From Gammaproteobacteria bacterium (GTDB taxonomy: Bacteria > Pseudomonadota > Gammaproteobacteria > JAABTG01), in assembly GCA_034522055.1 (NCBI GenBank), contig JAXHLS010000002.1, positions 2,356,001 through 2,420,000 on the forward strand: a DNA stretch of 64,000 bases, written 5' to 3'. The translations under genes were made by a program, and so were the position numbers. Position 1 is the stretch's first letter. Every line of letters starts with the position of its first letter. A model generated the notes under the pieces. That model had not been told where the DNA came from. It ran no database searches and saw only the letters and a program-made list of their open reading frames with translations. This document shows, piece after piece, positions 17,348-30,391 of this stretch.

Positions 17348-19068
17348 GCGCGGTCGGTGAGCTTGTCCTCGAGGAACGCCACGCAGTCTTCCAGGGGGAT
17401 GCGCACTGAGTCCTCATCGCTGCGGCCCTTGTACTCGATCTCGCCTTCGTCCAGGGCGCGCTCGCCGAGCACCAGGCGATGGGGAATGCCCACCAGCTCC
17501 ATATCGGCGAACATGACGCCGGGGCGGGCCCCGCGGTCGTCCAGGAGTACGGTGATACCGGCGTCCAGCAACCTCTCGTAGAGGGCCTCCACCGCTCCCC
17601 GCAGGCGCTGGGACTTGTGCATGTTCATGGGCAGCAGGGCCACGGTGAAGGGCGCGATGGCCCCCGGCCAGATGATGCCGCGGTCGTCGTGGTTCTGCTC
17701 GATGGCGGCAGCCACGATGCGCGACACCCCGATGCCATAGCAGCCCATGGTGAGCACCCGGTCCTTGCCGTTCTCGTCCAGCACCGCGCACCCCATGGCG
17801 GCGCTGTACTTTTGCCCCAGCTGGAAGATATGCCCCACCTCGATGCCCCGCAGGATATGGAGGCTGCCCTTGCCGTCGGGGCTGGGGTCCCCCTCCTGAA
17901 CGTTGCGCAGGTCCGCCACCGGCGGCAGGGGCAGATCCCGCTCCCAGTTGAGGCCGAAGTAGTGCTTGCCCTCGATGTTGGCACCCGCCGTGAAGTCGGC
18001 CACCACCGCCACCGCCCGGTCGGCGATGCACGGCATGGGCAGATCCAACGGCCCCAGGGAGCCGGCGCCTGCCCCCACGGCCTCGCGGATCTCCTCCTCC
18101 GTGGCCATGCGTAGCGGCGTCGCCACCTCCGGCAGTTTCTCCGCCTTGATGCCATTCAACTCGTGGTCGCCGCGCACCAGCAGGGCCACCAGGGGGCCCT
18201 CCACGGCGTCGGATGCCGCCACCACCAGGGTCTTCACGGTGCGCTCCACGGCGATTCCGTAGTCCTCCACGAGAGCCTGGATGGTCTTGCAGTCGGGGGT
18301 ATCCACCAGGTGCATCTCTTCACCCGGGGCGGGGCGGGTGACGTCGGGGGCCAGGGCCTCCGCCAGTTCCACGTTGGCGGCGTAGCCTCCGCCGTCACTG
18401 AAGGCGATGGCATCCTCTCCCGAATCGGCGAGGACATGGAATTCATGGGAGGCGGCGCCCCCGATGGCCCCGGTATCTGCCTCCACCGCGCGGAAGTCCA
18501 GTCCGCAACGGCGGAATATGCGCCCGTAGGCCTCGTACATGCGCTCGTAGGTGTCCTGGAGGGAGGCCTGGTCCAGGTGGAAGGAATAGGCGTCCTTCAT
18601 GAGGAACTCGCGGGCCCTCATGACCCCGAAGCGCGGCCGGATCTCGTCCCGGAACTTGGTCTGGATCTGGTAGAAGTTCACCGGCAGCTGCTTGTAGCTG
18701 CGCAGTTCGTCACGGGCCAGGGCGGTGATCACCTCCTCGTGGGTGGGGCCGAAGCAGAACTCCCGCTGGTGGCGGTCCTTGAGGCGCAGCAGCTCGGGGC
18801 CATACTCCTCCCAGCGTCCGGACTCCTGCCACAGCTCCGCCGGCTGCACCGCCGGCATCATCAGCTCCTGGGCGCCGCTGGCGTCCATCTCCTCCCGTAC
18901 GATGCGCTCCACCCGGCGCAGCACCCGCAGGCCCAGGGGCAACCAGCTGTAGAGGCCGGCGGCGACCTTGCGGATCATGCCGGCCCGCAGCATCAACTGG
19001 TGGCTTACCACCTCGGCGTCGGAGGGGACCTCTTTGACGGTGGCGAGCAGAAGCTCCGTGGTGCGCAT
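17344..19068 (-). CDS. proS: Prolyl-tRNA synthetase
   Basis: Class II aminoacyl-tRNA synthetase of the long bacterial type with an editing insertion; 574 residues. Motif 1 region [20 protein letters not shown]. Motif 2 [21 protein letters not shown]. The INS/YbaK-like editing domain occupies about residues 225-385 ([24 protein letters not shown]). Motif 3 [14 protein letters not shown]. The anticodon-binding domain is C-terminal. The ATG at 19068 has AAGGAG 6 bases upstream. It overlaps the downstream transglycosylase start by 4 bases. Confidence 0.97.
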   Translation of the reverse strand: MRTTELLLATVKEVPSDAEVVSHQLMLRAGMIRKVAAGLYSWLPLGLRVLRRVERIVREEMDASGAQELMMPAVQPAELWQESGRWEEYGPELLRLKDRHQREFCFGPTHEEVITALARDELRSYKQLPVNFYQIQTKFRDEIRPRFGVMRAREFLMKDAYSFHLDQASLQDTYERMYEAYGRIFRRCGLDFRAVEADTGAIGGAASHEFHVLADSGEDAIAFSDGGGYAANVELAEALAPDVTRPAPGEEMHLVDTPDCKTIQALVEDYGIAVERTVKTLVVAASDAVEGPLVALLVRGDHELNGIKAEKLPEVATPLRMATEEEIREAVGAGAGSLGPLDLPMPCIADRAVAVVADFTAGANIEGKHYFGLNWERDLPLPPVADLRNVQEGDPSPDGKGSLHILRGIEVGHIFQLGQKYSAAMGCAVLDENGKDRVLTMGCYGIGVSRIVAAAIEQNHDDRGIIWPGAIAPFTVALLPMNMHKSQRLRGAVEALYERLLDAGITVLLDDRGARPGVMFADMELVGIPHRLVLGERALDEGEIEYKGRSDEDSVRIPLEDCVAFLEDKLTDRA

Positions 19069-19159
19069 GACGACTCCTTGGGGGCAGATGATGGGAGGGA
19101 TAGGGTAGTTCACCCCGTGGGCCCGCGCATTATAAGGTCGCGGGTCGCCTGGCTCGACA

Positions 19160-19190
19160 ATAAAAAAACCCGGCCGCAGCCGGGTTCTTC
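19160..19190 (-). terminator. Intrinsic terminator of the repeat-motif protein gene
   Basis: AACCCGGC at 19167-19174 pairs perfectly with GCCGGGTT at 19179-19186 around loop CGCA. Read on the minus strand the stem is followed by a run of Us, because the plus strand has seven As at 19162-19168. It sits 24 bases beyond the stop of the gene at 19214 and insulates it from proS. Confidence 0.88.
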
Positions 19191-19213
19191 AGGTGGGGCA
19201 TGTAGCGTGCCGA

Positions 19214-19564
19214 TCAGCGGACGCCGTACAGGATGTCCCGATCCAGATGGTAGGCCGGGGTATTCTCGGCGTTCTGGGCCTCGTAGAGGATATCGCGGTC
19301 GACGTGATAGGCGCGCTGCGTGGCCGCCGCATGGTACAGGATGTCCCGATCCACGTCGTACTCCTGGACGGTCTGTAGGTTGGCGTTCTCGGCCTTGTAC
19401 AGGATGTCACGGTCTACATGGTATGCCGCCATCGGGGTGGTCACCGGCGGTACGGACTGTCCATAGAGAAGGTCGCGATGGATCCGGTATTCGTCGGCGG
19501 CCGCAGTTCCGGCCATCAACAGGGTGGCCGCGAGGGTGCCGTAGAGCAGGGTGGATGTTTTCAT
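19214..19564 (-). CDS. Secreted protein with five Y-x-x-D-R-D-I-L-Y motif repeats, function unknown
   Basis: Not recognised as a named family. 116 residues from the ATG at 19564, which has a GGAGAT ribosome site 6 bases upstream. Signal peptide with core LLYGTLAATLLMAGTAAA. The mature protein is almost entirely five copies of one nonapeptide: YRIHRDLLY (26-34), YHVDRDILY (48-56), YDVDRDILY (69-77), YHVDRDILY (86-94), YHLDRDILY (105-113), at spacings of 22, 21, 17 and 19 residues. There is no cysteine. The regular Tyr/Arg/Asp pattern suggests a repeated binding or assembly motif in the periplasm. It stands alone with its own palindromic promoter region and terminator. Confidence 0.75.
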   Translation of the reverse strand: MKTSTLLYGTLAATLLMAGTAAADEYRIHRDLLYGQSVPPVTTPMAAYHVDRDILYKAENANLQTVQEYDVDRDILYHAAATQRAYHVDRDILYEAQNAENTPAYHLDRDILYGVR

Positions 19565-19570
19565 ATTTGT

Positions 19571-19629
19571 AATCTCCAATTGATTTAGTATTTAACTGTA
19601 TTATAATATACTAAATCACTTAGGAGATT
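19571..19629 (-). promoter_or_regulatory. Palindromic promoter/operator of the repeat-motif protein gene
   Basis: GATTTAGTAT at 19582-19591 is perfectly repeated in reverse complement as ATACTAAATC at 19608-19617. Outer arms AATCTCC (19571-19577) and GGAGATT (19623-19629) extend the dyad at nearly equal distance. On the minus strand a perfect TATAAT (plus-strand 19600-19605) lies inside the dyad; no good -35 is seen at 17 bases. The left outer arm contains the gene's ribosome site. A repressor or activator acting on a dimeric site is likely. Confidence 0.6.
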
Positions 19630-19694
19630 GCAAGGTCAGCCTTCCCCCGGGGATCGTCCTAACGTGACGGCGGTCACGGTTGCCGATATCCCTC

Positions 19695-20177
19695 TCAGTT
19701 GCAGAATTTCTCCACGTTCGCCTGCGCCCGCTCGCGGCGGGCGGCGAGTTCGTCGTCTTTCAGCTCCACCTCGTTGCCGTCGGCATCCCGTTCGATGATC
19801 CGGTCCGGCATGGCCTCCAGGGTCTTGAGGTTTTGGCGCGCGATGGTGCAGTTGGCCTCGTTGACCTGGCGCCGAGCCTGTTGCTGTTCGCTGCTCAACT
19901 CGGGTTTCGGGTTCTCGTCGGCGGCGTTTTCATCCGGGTCCATTGCGGGCAGTGCGGGTGTATTCTCTGCCCCCGGGGATTCATCTGCAGCCGCGGGGAC
20001 CGGTCCCTTGCGCAGGATGAGTTCCTCGGCGGGTTGATCCCTGGGCGGGGCGGCCCCGTAATTCACGTTACCGTCGGCATCCACCCACTTGTAGGCCTTG
20101 TCGCCCGCGGCAGCCAGCGGTTGTGCGACAAGGGCCAGCACCAAGGCCGTGATTGACAGCGCTTTGAGACGTGACAT
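19695..20177 (-). CDS. DUF4124 domain-containing exported protein
   Basis: Exported protein of unknown function, 160 residues. Signal peptide (ALSITALVLALVAQPLAAA), then a DUF4124 motif KAYKWVDADGNVNYGAAPP near residues 27-45. An acidic, Pro-rich linker follows (about 55-95), then a charged helical C-terminus with two cysteines (EANCTIARQNL, VEKFCN). The ATG at 20177 has GGAGAG 6 bases upstream. Divergent from ilvB. Confidence 0.82.
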   Translation of the reverse strand: MSRLKALSITALVLALVAQPLAAAGDKAYKWVDADGNVNYGAAPPRDQPAEELILRKGPVPAAADESPGAENTPALPAMDPDENAADENPKPELSSEQQQARRQVNEANCTIARQNLKTLEAMPDRIIERDADGNEVELKDDELAARRERAQANVEKFCN

Positions 20178-20402
20178 GAGTTCTCTCCAATGACGGTAAC
20201 CAGGGCTGAAGGATCCGACATCTACCGGGGCGGCGTCCTCCGTCGAGGGTAGAGACCGTATACTGATCCCTAGCGGCATTTCTCCCAATGATTTTAGCCT
20301 GCTTCACCTTGACCTGACATTGGAATATAAGTACGGTCTGAATCTTTTTTATATCATGCCGGTCTACGGGCCGGTCTTATCGGTTGCGATGGAGACACAG
20401 GC

Positions 20403-22130
20403 GTGGAATTGACCGGCTCTCAGATAATCGTCCAGTTCCTCAAGGACGAAGGTGTGGAGTTCCTCTTCGGATATCCCGGCGGGGCGGTCCTGCATATCTA
20501 CGACGAACTCCATAAGCAGACCGACGTCAAGCATATTCTGGTGCGCCACGAGCAGGGGGCGGCCCATGCGGCGGACGGCTATGCCCGCGCCACCGGCCGG
20601 CCGGGGGTGGTGCTGGTGACCTCGGGGCCGGGGGCCACCAATGCCGTGACCGGCATCGCCACCGCCCACATGGACTCCGTGCCCATGGTGATCCTCACCG
20701 GTCAGGTGCCCACCCCCTGGATAGGCAGCGATGCCTTCCAGGAGGCCGACACCGTGGGCATCACCCGTCCGTGCGTGAAGCACAACTTCCTGGTCAAGGA
20801 CATCCGCGACCTCGCCCTCACCCTCAAGAAGGCCTTCTACGTCGCCGCCACGGGGCGGCCGGGTCCGGTGGTGGTGGATATCCCGAAGGACGTCACGGAT
20901 CCCAACATTCGCATCCCCTACGAATACCCGAAGCAGGTGGCCATGCGTTCCTATAACCCGGTGGTCAAGGGTCATCCGGGCCAGATCAAGCGTGCGGTAG
21001 ATCTCATCCTCAGCGCCCGCCGTCCGGTCATCTACACCGGCGGCGGCGTGGTGCTCGGCAATGGTTCGGAGGTCCTCACCCGGCTGGTGCGCCACCTCAA
21101 GTACCCCATCACCCAGACCCTCATGGGGCTCGGCTCCTACCCGGCCACCGATCCCCTGTTCCTGGGCATGCTCGGCATGCACGGGACCTACGAGGCCAAC
21201 ATGGCGATGCACGAATGCGACGTGCTCATCGCCATCGGTGCGCGCTTCGACGATCGGGTGACGGGCAAGCTGGACACCTTCTGCCCGACGGCCAAGATCG
21301 TGCACGTGGATATCGACCCCGCCTCCATTTCCAAGAACGTGCCGGTGGACATCCCCATCGTCGGGGACGTGGTCAGCGTGCTGCAGGAGATGTTGCGCTT
21401 GCTGGAGGCCGGCGGCGGCGCGCCGGACCCGGATGCCCTCGGCGCCTGGTGGTCCCATATCGAGGAATGGCGCAGCCACCACTGCCTGGAGTTCGATCGC
21501 GAGTCCCGGGTCATCAAGCCCCAGGCGGTCATCGAGGCCCTGTATCGGGTCACCAGGGGGCAGGCCATCGTCACCTCGGATGTGGGCCAGCATCAGATGT
21601 GGGCGGCCCAGTTCTACAAGTTCGACCAGCCGCGGCGCTGGCTGAACTCCGGCGGCCTCGGCACCATGGGGTTCGGTCTGCCGGCCGCCATGGGGGCCAA
21701 GCTGGCCTTCCCGGATACCACGGTGGCCTGCGTCACCGGCGAGGGCAGCATCCAGATGTGCCTCCAGGAGCTTTCCACCTGCAAGCAGTACGGGCTGCCG
21801 GTGAAGATAGTCAATCTCAACAACCGCTACCTCGGCATGGTGCGGCAGTGGCAGGAGTTCTTCTACGACAACCGCTACTCCCATTCCTACATGGATGCCC
21901 TCCCGGACTTCAAGAAGTTGGCGGAGGCCTACGGCCATGTGGGCATGCTCATCGACAAGCCCGAGGACGTGGAGCCGGCCCTGGAGGAGGCCATGGCCAG
22001 CGACCAACTGGTGTTCATGGACTTCATCACCGACCCCACCGAGAACGTCTATCCCATGATCGAGGCGGGCAAGGGCCACCACGAGATGACCCTGCCGCCC
22101 CATATGTCACCGGAACGGGAGCTGGCCTGA
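20403..22130 (+). CDS. ilvB: Acetolactate synthase, large (catalytic) subunit
   Basis: Thiamine-diphosphate enzyme that makes acetolactate or acetohydroxybutyrate, the first common step of valine, leucine and isoleucine synthesis. 575 residues. N-terminal pyrimidine-binding domain with the catalytic Glu (HEQGAAHAADGYARA), then an FAD/Rossmann-like middle domain. The C-terminal ThDP motif is GEGSIQMCLQELSTCKQYGLP, with NNRYLGMVRQWQ following. It begins at a GTG with GGAGA about 10 bases upstream. The regulatory subunit ilvH starts 2 bases after the stop. Confidence 0.96.
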   Translation: MELTGSQIIVQFLKDEGVEFLFGYPGGAVLHIYDELHKQTDVKHILVRHEQGAAHAADGYARATGRPGVVLVTSGPGATNAVTGIATAHMDSVPMVILTGQVPTPWIGSDAFQEADTVGITRPCVKHNFLVKDIRDLALTLKKAFYVAATGRPGPVVVDIPKDVTDPNIRIPYEYPKQVAMRSYNPVVKGHPGQIKRAVDLILSARRPVIYTGGGVVLGNGSEVLTRLVRHLKYPITQTLMGLGSYPATDPLFLGMLGMHGTYEANMAMHECDVLIAIGARFDDRVTGKLDTFCPTAKIVHVDIDPASISKNVPVDIPIVGDVVSVLQEMLRLLEAGGGAPDPDALGAWWSHIEEWRSHHCLEFDRESRVIKPQAVIEALYRVTRGQAIVTSDVGQHQMWAAQFYKFDQPRRWLNSGGLGTMGFGLPAAMGAKLAFPDTTVACVTGEGSIQMCLQELSTCKQYGLPVKIVNLNNRYLGMVRQWQEFFYDNRYSHSYMDALPDFKKLAEAYGHVGMLIDKPEDVEPALEEAMASDQLVFMDFITDPTENVYPMIEAGKGHHEMTLPPHMSPERELA

Positions 22131-22132
22131 CC

Positions 22133-23699
<1,567 letters not shown>

Positions 23700-23802
23700 C
23701 GGGGCCGGATCCGATGGCGGGGCGGGCGGTGGGCGCCTGCCGCGGCCGCACCTTTAGGGAATCGCCGGCCGCCCATGGCCGGCACGGCACATCGAGGTAT
23801 AT

Positions 23803-24603
23803 ATGATCCCCGAGGAGGGTGAGCCAGAAGAATCTTCGGCGCCGGAGGCGGCGCGCCGCCGGCGCCGTGGTATCTATCTGCTGCCCAACCTCTTCACCAC
23901 CGGCGCCCTGTTCGCCGGCTTCTACGCCATCGTGGCGGCCATGGGGGAACGCTTCGAGGCCGCGGCAGTGGCCATCTTCGTGGCCATGGTGCTGGACGGC
24001 ATGGACGGCCGCATCGCCCGCATGACCAATACCCAGAGCGCCTTCGGCGCCGAGTACGACAGCCTCGCCGACATGGTGTCCTTCGGCCTCGCGCCGGCCC
24101 TGGTGGTCTACGAGTGGTCGCTGGCCAGCCTCGGCAAGATGGGCTGGCTGGCGGCCTTTCTCTACACGGCCGCCGCGGCCCTGCGCCTGGCGCGCTTCAA
24201 TACCCAGGTGGCGGTGGTGGACAAGCGCTATTTCCAGGGTCTGGCGAGCCCGGCGGCGGCGGCCATCATCGCGGGCCTGGTGTGGTTTGGCGCGGATACC
24301 GGCACGGACGGCGCCTCCCTCAACCTGCCCGTCCTGGCCCTGACGGTGGCCGTCGCCCTGCTCATGGTGAGCAATTTCCGCTACCACAGCTTCAAGGGTC
24401 TCGATCTGCGGGGCAAGGTGCCGTTCATCACCGTGCTGGTGACGGTGTTCGTGCTGGTGTTCGTATCGAGTTACCCGCCCCAGATCCTGTTCCTGGGTTT
24501 CTTCGCCTACGCCGCCTCGGGGCCGCTGCTGACCCTGGTGGAACTGCGCCGCCGCCGGAGCCGCCGGCGCGGTGGCGGGGAGCCGCGGGAAGGGGACGAT
24601 TGA
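23803..24603 (+). CDS. pssA: CDP-diacylglycerol-serine O-phosphatidyltransferase
   Basis: Integral-membrane enzyme making phosphatidylserine, the precursor of phosphatidylethanolamine. 266 residues. The CDP-alcohol phosphotransferase motif lies at about residues 66-88, with its four Asp residues in DGMDGRIAR and EYDSLADM. It has about eight hydrophobic segments, a charged acidic N-terminus and an Arg-rich C-terminus (RRRRSRRRGGGE). This is the type II (Bacillus/Helicobacter-like) enzyme, not the E. coli peripheral type. Its position between ilvC and leuA is seen in other proteobacteria. Confidence 0.93.
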   Translation: MIPEEGEPEESSAPEAARRRRRGIYLLPNLFTTGALFAGFYAIVAAMGERFEAAAVAIFVAMVLDGMDGRIARMTNTQSAFGAEYDSLADMVSFGLAPALVVYEWSLASLGKMGWLAAFLYTAAAALRLARFNTQVAVVDKRYFQGLASPAAAAIIAGLVWFGADTGTDGASLNLPVLALTVAVALLMVSNFRYHSFKGLDLRGKVPFITVLVTVFVLVFVSSYPPQILFLGFFAYAASGPLLTLVELRRRRSRRRGGGEPREGDD

Positions 24604-24614
24604 CGCCACGAGGC

Positions 24615-24644
24615 TTGGCAAGAGTCGGGCAGAATGATTATGAT
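24615..24644 (+). promoter_or_regulatory. Sigma-70-like promoter upstream of leuA
   Basis: TTGGCA at 24615-24620 and TATGAT at 24639-24644 are separated by 18 bases; each box matches the consensus in 5 of 6 positions. This would start transcription near 24651, giving leuA its own message with a leader of about 245 bases. The -10 box falls inside the candidate leader peptide at 24634, so the two readings compete. Confidence 0.5.
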
Positions 24645-24690
24645 AGCGAGTATTAGCTTCAGAATACCGGTCATTGCCGCCCGAACATGA
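24634..24690 (+). CDS. Candidate Ile-rich leader peptide before leuA (18 aa)
   Basis: Open frame MIMIASISFRIPVIAART, with five isoleucines in 18 residues. All five use ATT or ATA, whereas neighbouring genes use ATC almost exclusively. It is followed 27 bases after its stop by a terminator-like hairpin, the layout of an amino-acid attenuator. Against it: no strong ribosome site, no leucine codons, and an overlap with a plausible -10 box, whose AT-richness could by itself create ATT/ATA codons. A second short frame starts at ATG 24687, overlapping this stop, and runs 33 codons to 24788 with a Leu-rich end. Confidence 0.3.
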   Translation: MIMIASISFRIPVIAART

Positions 24691-24717
24691 CGTACGCCAT
24701 CGCCAGCCCAGGACGAC

Positions 24718-24740
24718 CCACCCTCCCCCAGGGTGGTTTT
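24718..24740 (+). terminator. Terminator-like hairpin in the leuA leader (possible attenuator)
   Basis: CCACCCT at 24718-24724 pairs perfectly with AGGGTGG at 24730-24736 around a C5 loop, and four Ts follow at once. It is about 155 bases before the leuA start, within the leader of the candidate promoter. It is short on Us, but its placement fits transcription attenuation of leuA. Confidence 0.5.
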
Positions 24741-24896
24741 GCGTGCGTGCTCCCCGCCGGCCTGCCGGGCCTGCGGCGACTGCCCTGAGGGGCGACTACT
24801 CCAACCCCCCGGTCCGGATTCGGACCACCCCAAGCATGAATTCCATACCCGCCGGCCCCGAGTCTGTGGCCGGCCCGTGGGCTGAGGAGCAGGACA

Positions 24897-26432
24897 ATGA
24901 ATGACCGATTGATCATATTCGACACCACTTTGCGCGACGGGGAGCAGAGCCCCGGGGCCTCCATGACGCGGGACGAGAAGGTCCGCATCGCCCGGGCCCT
25001 CGAGCGCCTGCGGGTGGATGTCATCGAGGCCGGGTTCCCCATCTCCAGCCCCGGCGATTTCGAGGCCGTCAAGGCGGTGGCCGGTGCCATCGAGGACAGC
25101 ACCGTGTGCGGGCTCGCCCGCGCCGTCCCCAAGGACATCGAGCGGGCGGCCGAGGCCCTGAAGGAGGCGGTGTCGCCGCGCATCCATACCTTCATCGCGA
25201 CCTCGCCTATCCATATGGAAAAGAAGCTCAACATGAGCCCGGATCAGGTGTTGGAACAGGCGGTGGCGGCGGTCAGGCTGGCGCGCAACCATACGGATAA
25301 CGTGGAATTCTCGCCGGAGGACGCCGGGCGCTCCGAACTCGACTTCCTGTGTCGTGTCATCGAGGCGGTGATCGATGCCGGCGCCGGCACCATCAACATC
25401 CCCGATACCGTGGGTTACTCCGTGCCGGAGCAGTTCGGGGGCCTCATTCGCAATCTCATCGAGCGGGTGCCCAATGCCGACAAGGCCGTGTTCTCCGTGC
25501 ACTGCCACAATGATCTCGGCCTCGCCGTGTCCAATTCCCTGTCGGCGGTGCTTAACGGGGCCCGGCAGGTGGAATGCACCATCAATGGTCTCGGCGAGCG
25601 CGCCGGTAATGCGGCCCTCGAGGAGGTGGTGATGACGGTGCGCACCCGCCAGGACATCTTCCCCGTGGATGTGCGGCTGGATACCACGCAGATCGTCACC
25701 TGCTCGCGTCTGGTGTCCAACATCACCGGTTTTGCGGTCCAGCCCAATAAGGCCATCGTGGGTGCCAACGCCTTCGCCCACGAGTCGGGGATCCACCAGG
25801 ACGGCGTGCTCAAGAGCCGCGAGACCTACGAGATCATGCGGGCCCAGGACGTGGGCTGGAAGGAGAACCGCATGGTGTTGGGCAAGCTTTCGGGACGCAA
25901 CGCCTTCCGCTCGCGGCTGGCCGAACTCGGGATCAGTTTCGCCAGCGAGGAGGAACTCAACGCCGCCTTCAGCCGCTTCAAGGATCTCGCCGACAAGAAG
26001 CACGAGATCTACGACGAGGATCTCCAGGCCCTGGTGACGGATGCGGCCATGAAGGCCGAGAACGAGCGCTTCCAGCTCGTCGCCCTCAGGGTGTGCTCGG
26101 AGACCGGCGAGATCCCCGAGGCCACGGTGACCCTGGTGATGGACGGCCACGAGCACGGCGCCACCGCGAGCGGCAGCGGCCCCGTGGACGCCGCCTACCG
26201 GGCCATCGAATCCCTGGTCCACAGCGACGCCGATCTCAAGCTCTATTCGGTGAACAACATCACCAGCGGCACCGACGCCCAGGGTGAGGTGACGGTGCGC
26301 CTGGAGAAGGGGGGACGCATCGTCAACGGCCAGGGGGCGGACACGGACATCGTGGTGGCATCGGCCAAGGCCTATATCAACGGGCTGAACAAGATGATGC
26401 TGCTCACGGAACGCACCCACCCCCAGATCTGA
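24897..26432 (+). CDS. leuA: 2-isopropylmalate synthase
   Basis: First committed enzyme of leucine synthesis: condenses acetyl-CoA with 2-oxoisovalerate. 511 residues. HMGL-like TIM barrel with the N-terminal motif [16 protein letters not shown], metal-binding [13 protein letters not shown], and [16 protein letters not shown]. The C-terminal regulatory dimer domain that binds leucine starts near residue 395. The ATG at 24897 has GAGGAG about 8 bases upstream. A family-4 uracil-DNA glycosylase gene starts 2 bases after the stop. It probably has its own leader control (see 24615-24740). Confidence 0.97.
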   Translation: MNDRLIIFDTTLRDGEQSPGASMTRDEKVRIARALERLRVDVIEAGFPISSPGDFEAVKAVAGAIEDSTVCGLARAVPKDIERAAEALKEAVSPRIHTFIATSPIHMEKKLNMSPDQVLEQAVAAVRLARNHTDNVEFSPEDAGRSELDFLCRVIEAVIDAGAGTINIPDTVGYSVPEQFGGLIRNLIERVPNADKAVFSVHCHNDLGLAVSNSLSAVLNGARQVECTINGLGERAGNAALEEVVMTVRTRQDIFPVDVRLDTTQIVTCSRLVSNITGFAVQPNKAIVGANAFAHESGIHQDGVLKSRETYEIMRAQDVGWKENRMVLGKLSGRNAFRSRLAELGISFASEEELNAAFSRFKDLADKKHEIYDEDLQALVTDAAMKAENERFQLVALRVCSETGEIPEATVTLVMDGHEHGATASGSGPVDAAYRAIESLVHSDADLKLYSVNNITSGTDAQGEVTVRLEKGGRIVNGQGADTDIVVASAKAYINGLNKMMLLTERTHPQI

Positions 26433-26434
26433 CC

Positions 26435-27124
26435 ATGGACGGCAAGCGGGTCGCCTACCTGCAGGCCATGGGGATCGACGTGTGGCTGGAGCGCGAGGCC
26501 CCCGTGCCCGCCTGGCCCGCGGCCGCGCGGCCCGCCGGGGACGGTGGTGACGGTGGGGCGGCCCTGGACTGGCCGGAGCTGGAGGCCCGGGTGCGGGCGT
26601 GCCGCGATTGCGGGCTTCATCGTAGCCGCACCCAGACGGTGTTCGGCGTCGGCGACCGCCAGGCCCGCTGGATGATCGTGGGGGAGGCCCCCGGCGCCGA
26701 CGAGGACCGCCAGGGTGAGCCCTTCGTAGGCCGGGCCGGGCGGCTGCTGGACGCCATGCTGCGGGCCATCGGTCTTACGCGGGAAGAGGTTTACATCGCC
26801 AACATTCTCAAGTGCCGCCCGCCCGACAACCGCGATCCCAGGCCCGACGAGGTGGCCCACTGCGAGGGCCATCTGCGCCGCCAGGTGGGGCTCGTCGCCC
26901 CGGCGGTGATCCTTGCGGTGGGGCGGGTGGCGGCCCAGAATCTCCTCAAGACCGAAACCCCCATCGGGCGCCTGCGGGGCGCCGTGCACCGGCTGCCGGA
27001 CACCGACATTCCGGTGGTGGTGACCTATCACCCCGCCTACCTGTTGCGCAGTCCGGCGGAGAAGGGCAAGGCCTGGGCGGATCTGAAACTGGCCTGGCGC
27101 ACCGTGGCTGACCGCGAAGGATGA
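26435..27124 (+). CDS. Family 4 uracil-DNA glycosylase
   Basis: Iron-sulfur uracil-DNA glycosylase (type 4, UdgA-like) that removes uracil from DNA; 229 residues. Motif A GEAPGADEDRQGEPFVGRAG, and motif B HPAYLLRSP near the C-terminus. [4Fe-4S] cysteine ligands: the C-x2-C of VRACRDCGLHRSR and the Cys of NILKCRPPDNRDP, with the usual fourth Cys in HCEGHL. It has a short Ala/Pro/Gly-rich N-terminal region like many proteobacterial members. Sits 2 bases after leuA and 7 bases before rimI; a udg-rimI pair is common. Confidence 0.92.
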   Translation: MDGKRVAYLQAMGIDVWLEREAPVPAWPAAARPAGDGGDGGAALDWPELEARVRACRDCGLHRSRTQTVFGVGDRQARWMIVGEAPGADEDRQGEPFVGRAGRLLDAMLRAIGLTREEVYIANILKCRPPDNRDPRPDEVAHCEGHLRRQVGLVAPAVILAVGRVAAQNLLKTETPIGRLRGAVHRLPDTDIPVVVTYHPAYLLRSPAEKGKAWADLKLAWRTVADREG

Positions 27125-27131
27125 ACATGCC

Positions 27132-27601
27132 GTGAGTGCCGTCCTGGAGTCCCCCCGTTTGAGGTTTCGCCCCATGGCGGCGGACGACCTCGACGAGATC
27201 ATGGTCATCGAGCAGGCAGCCTACCGCTTTCCGTGGGGCCGCGGGATCTTCGAGGACTGCCTGCGGGTGGGGTATATCGCCTGGGTGATGCATCGCGGGG
27301 AGGAACTCATGGGTTACGGCGTGATGTCGGTGGCCGCGGGCGAGTCCCATGTCCTCAACCTGTGCGTGCGCCCCGAATATCAGGGCCAGGGTTATGGGGG
27401 CCTGCTGCTGGAGCACCTGGTGCGCATGGCCACCCGCTTCCGGGCCGAGGTGGTGCTGCTGGAGGTGCGCCCCAGCAACCGGGCCGCCGTGCGGCTCTAC
27501 CAGAGCAAGGGCTTCTCCGAGGTGGGGGTGCGCAGGAACTATTACCCCGGGGACAAGGGCCGCGAGGACGCCCTCATCCTGGCCCGCGACCTGCTGGCCG
27601 A

Positions 27602-27629
<28 letters not shown>
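27132..27629 (+). CDS. rimI: Ribosomal protein S18-alanine N-acetyltransferase
   Basis: GNAT acetyltransferase that acetylates the N-terminal Ala of S18; 165 residues. Acetyl-CoA-binding motif VRPEYQGQGYGGLLLEHLV, then LLEVRPSNRAAVRLYQSKGF. The C-terminal RRNYYPGDKGREDALILARD stretch is diagnostic of RimI. GTG start at 27132, inside the ATGAACATGCCGTGAG stretch after the glycosylase stop. Its last 28 bases overlap the convergent hybrid kinase gene. The target S18 (rpsR) is also encoded in this window at 62911. Confidence 0.93.

Positions 27630-30387
<2,758 letters not shown>

Positions 30388-30391
<4 letters not shown>

Noticed and set aside
20364-22103. 579-codon minus-strand frame opposite ilvB
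   Set aside because: Antisense shadow of an unmistakable acetolactate synthase gene; composition is His/Gly/Arg-rich noise.
24507-26420. 637-codon minus-strand frame opposite leuA
   Set aside because: Antisense shadow; leuA motifs are complete on the plus strand.
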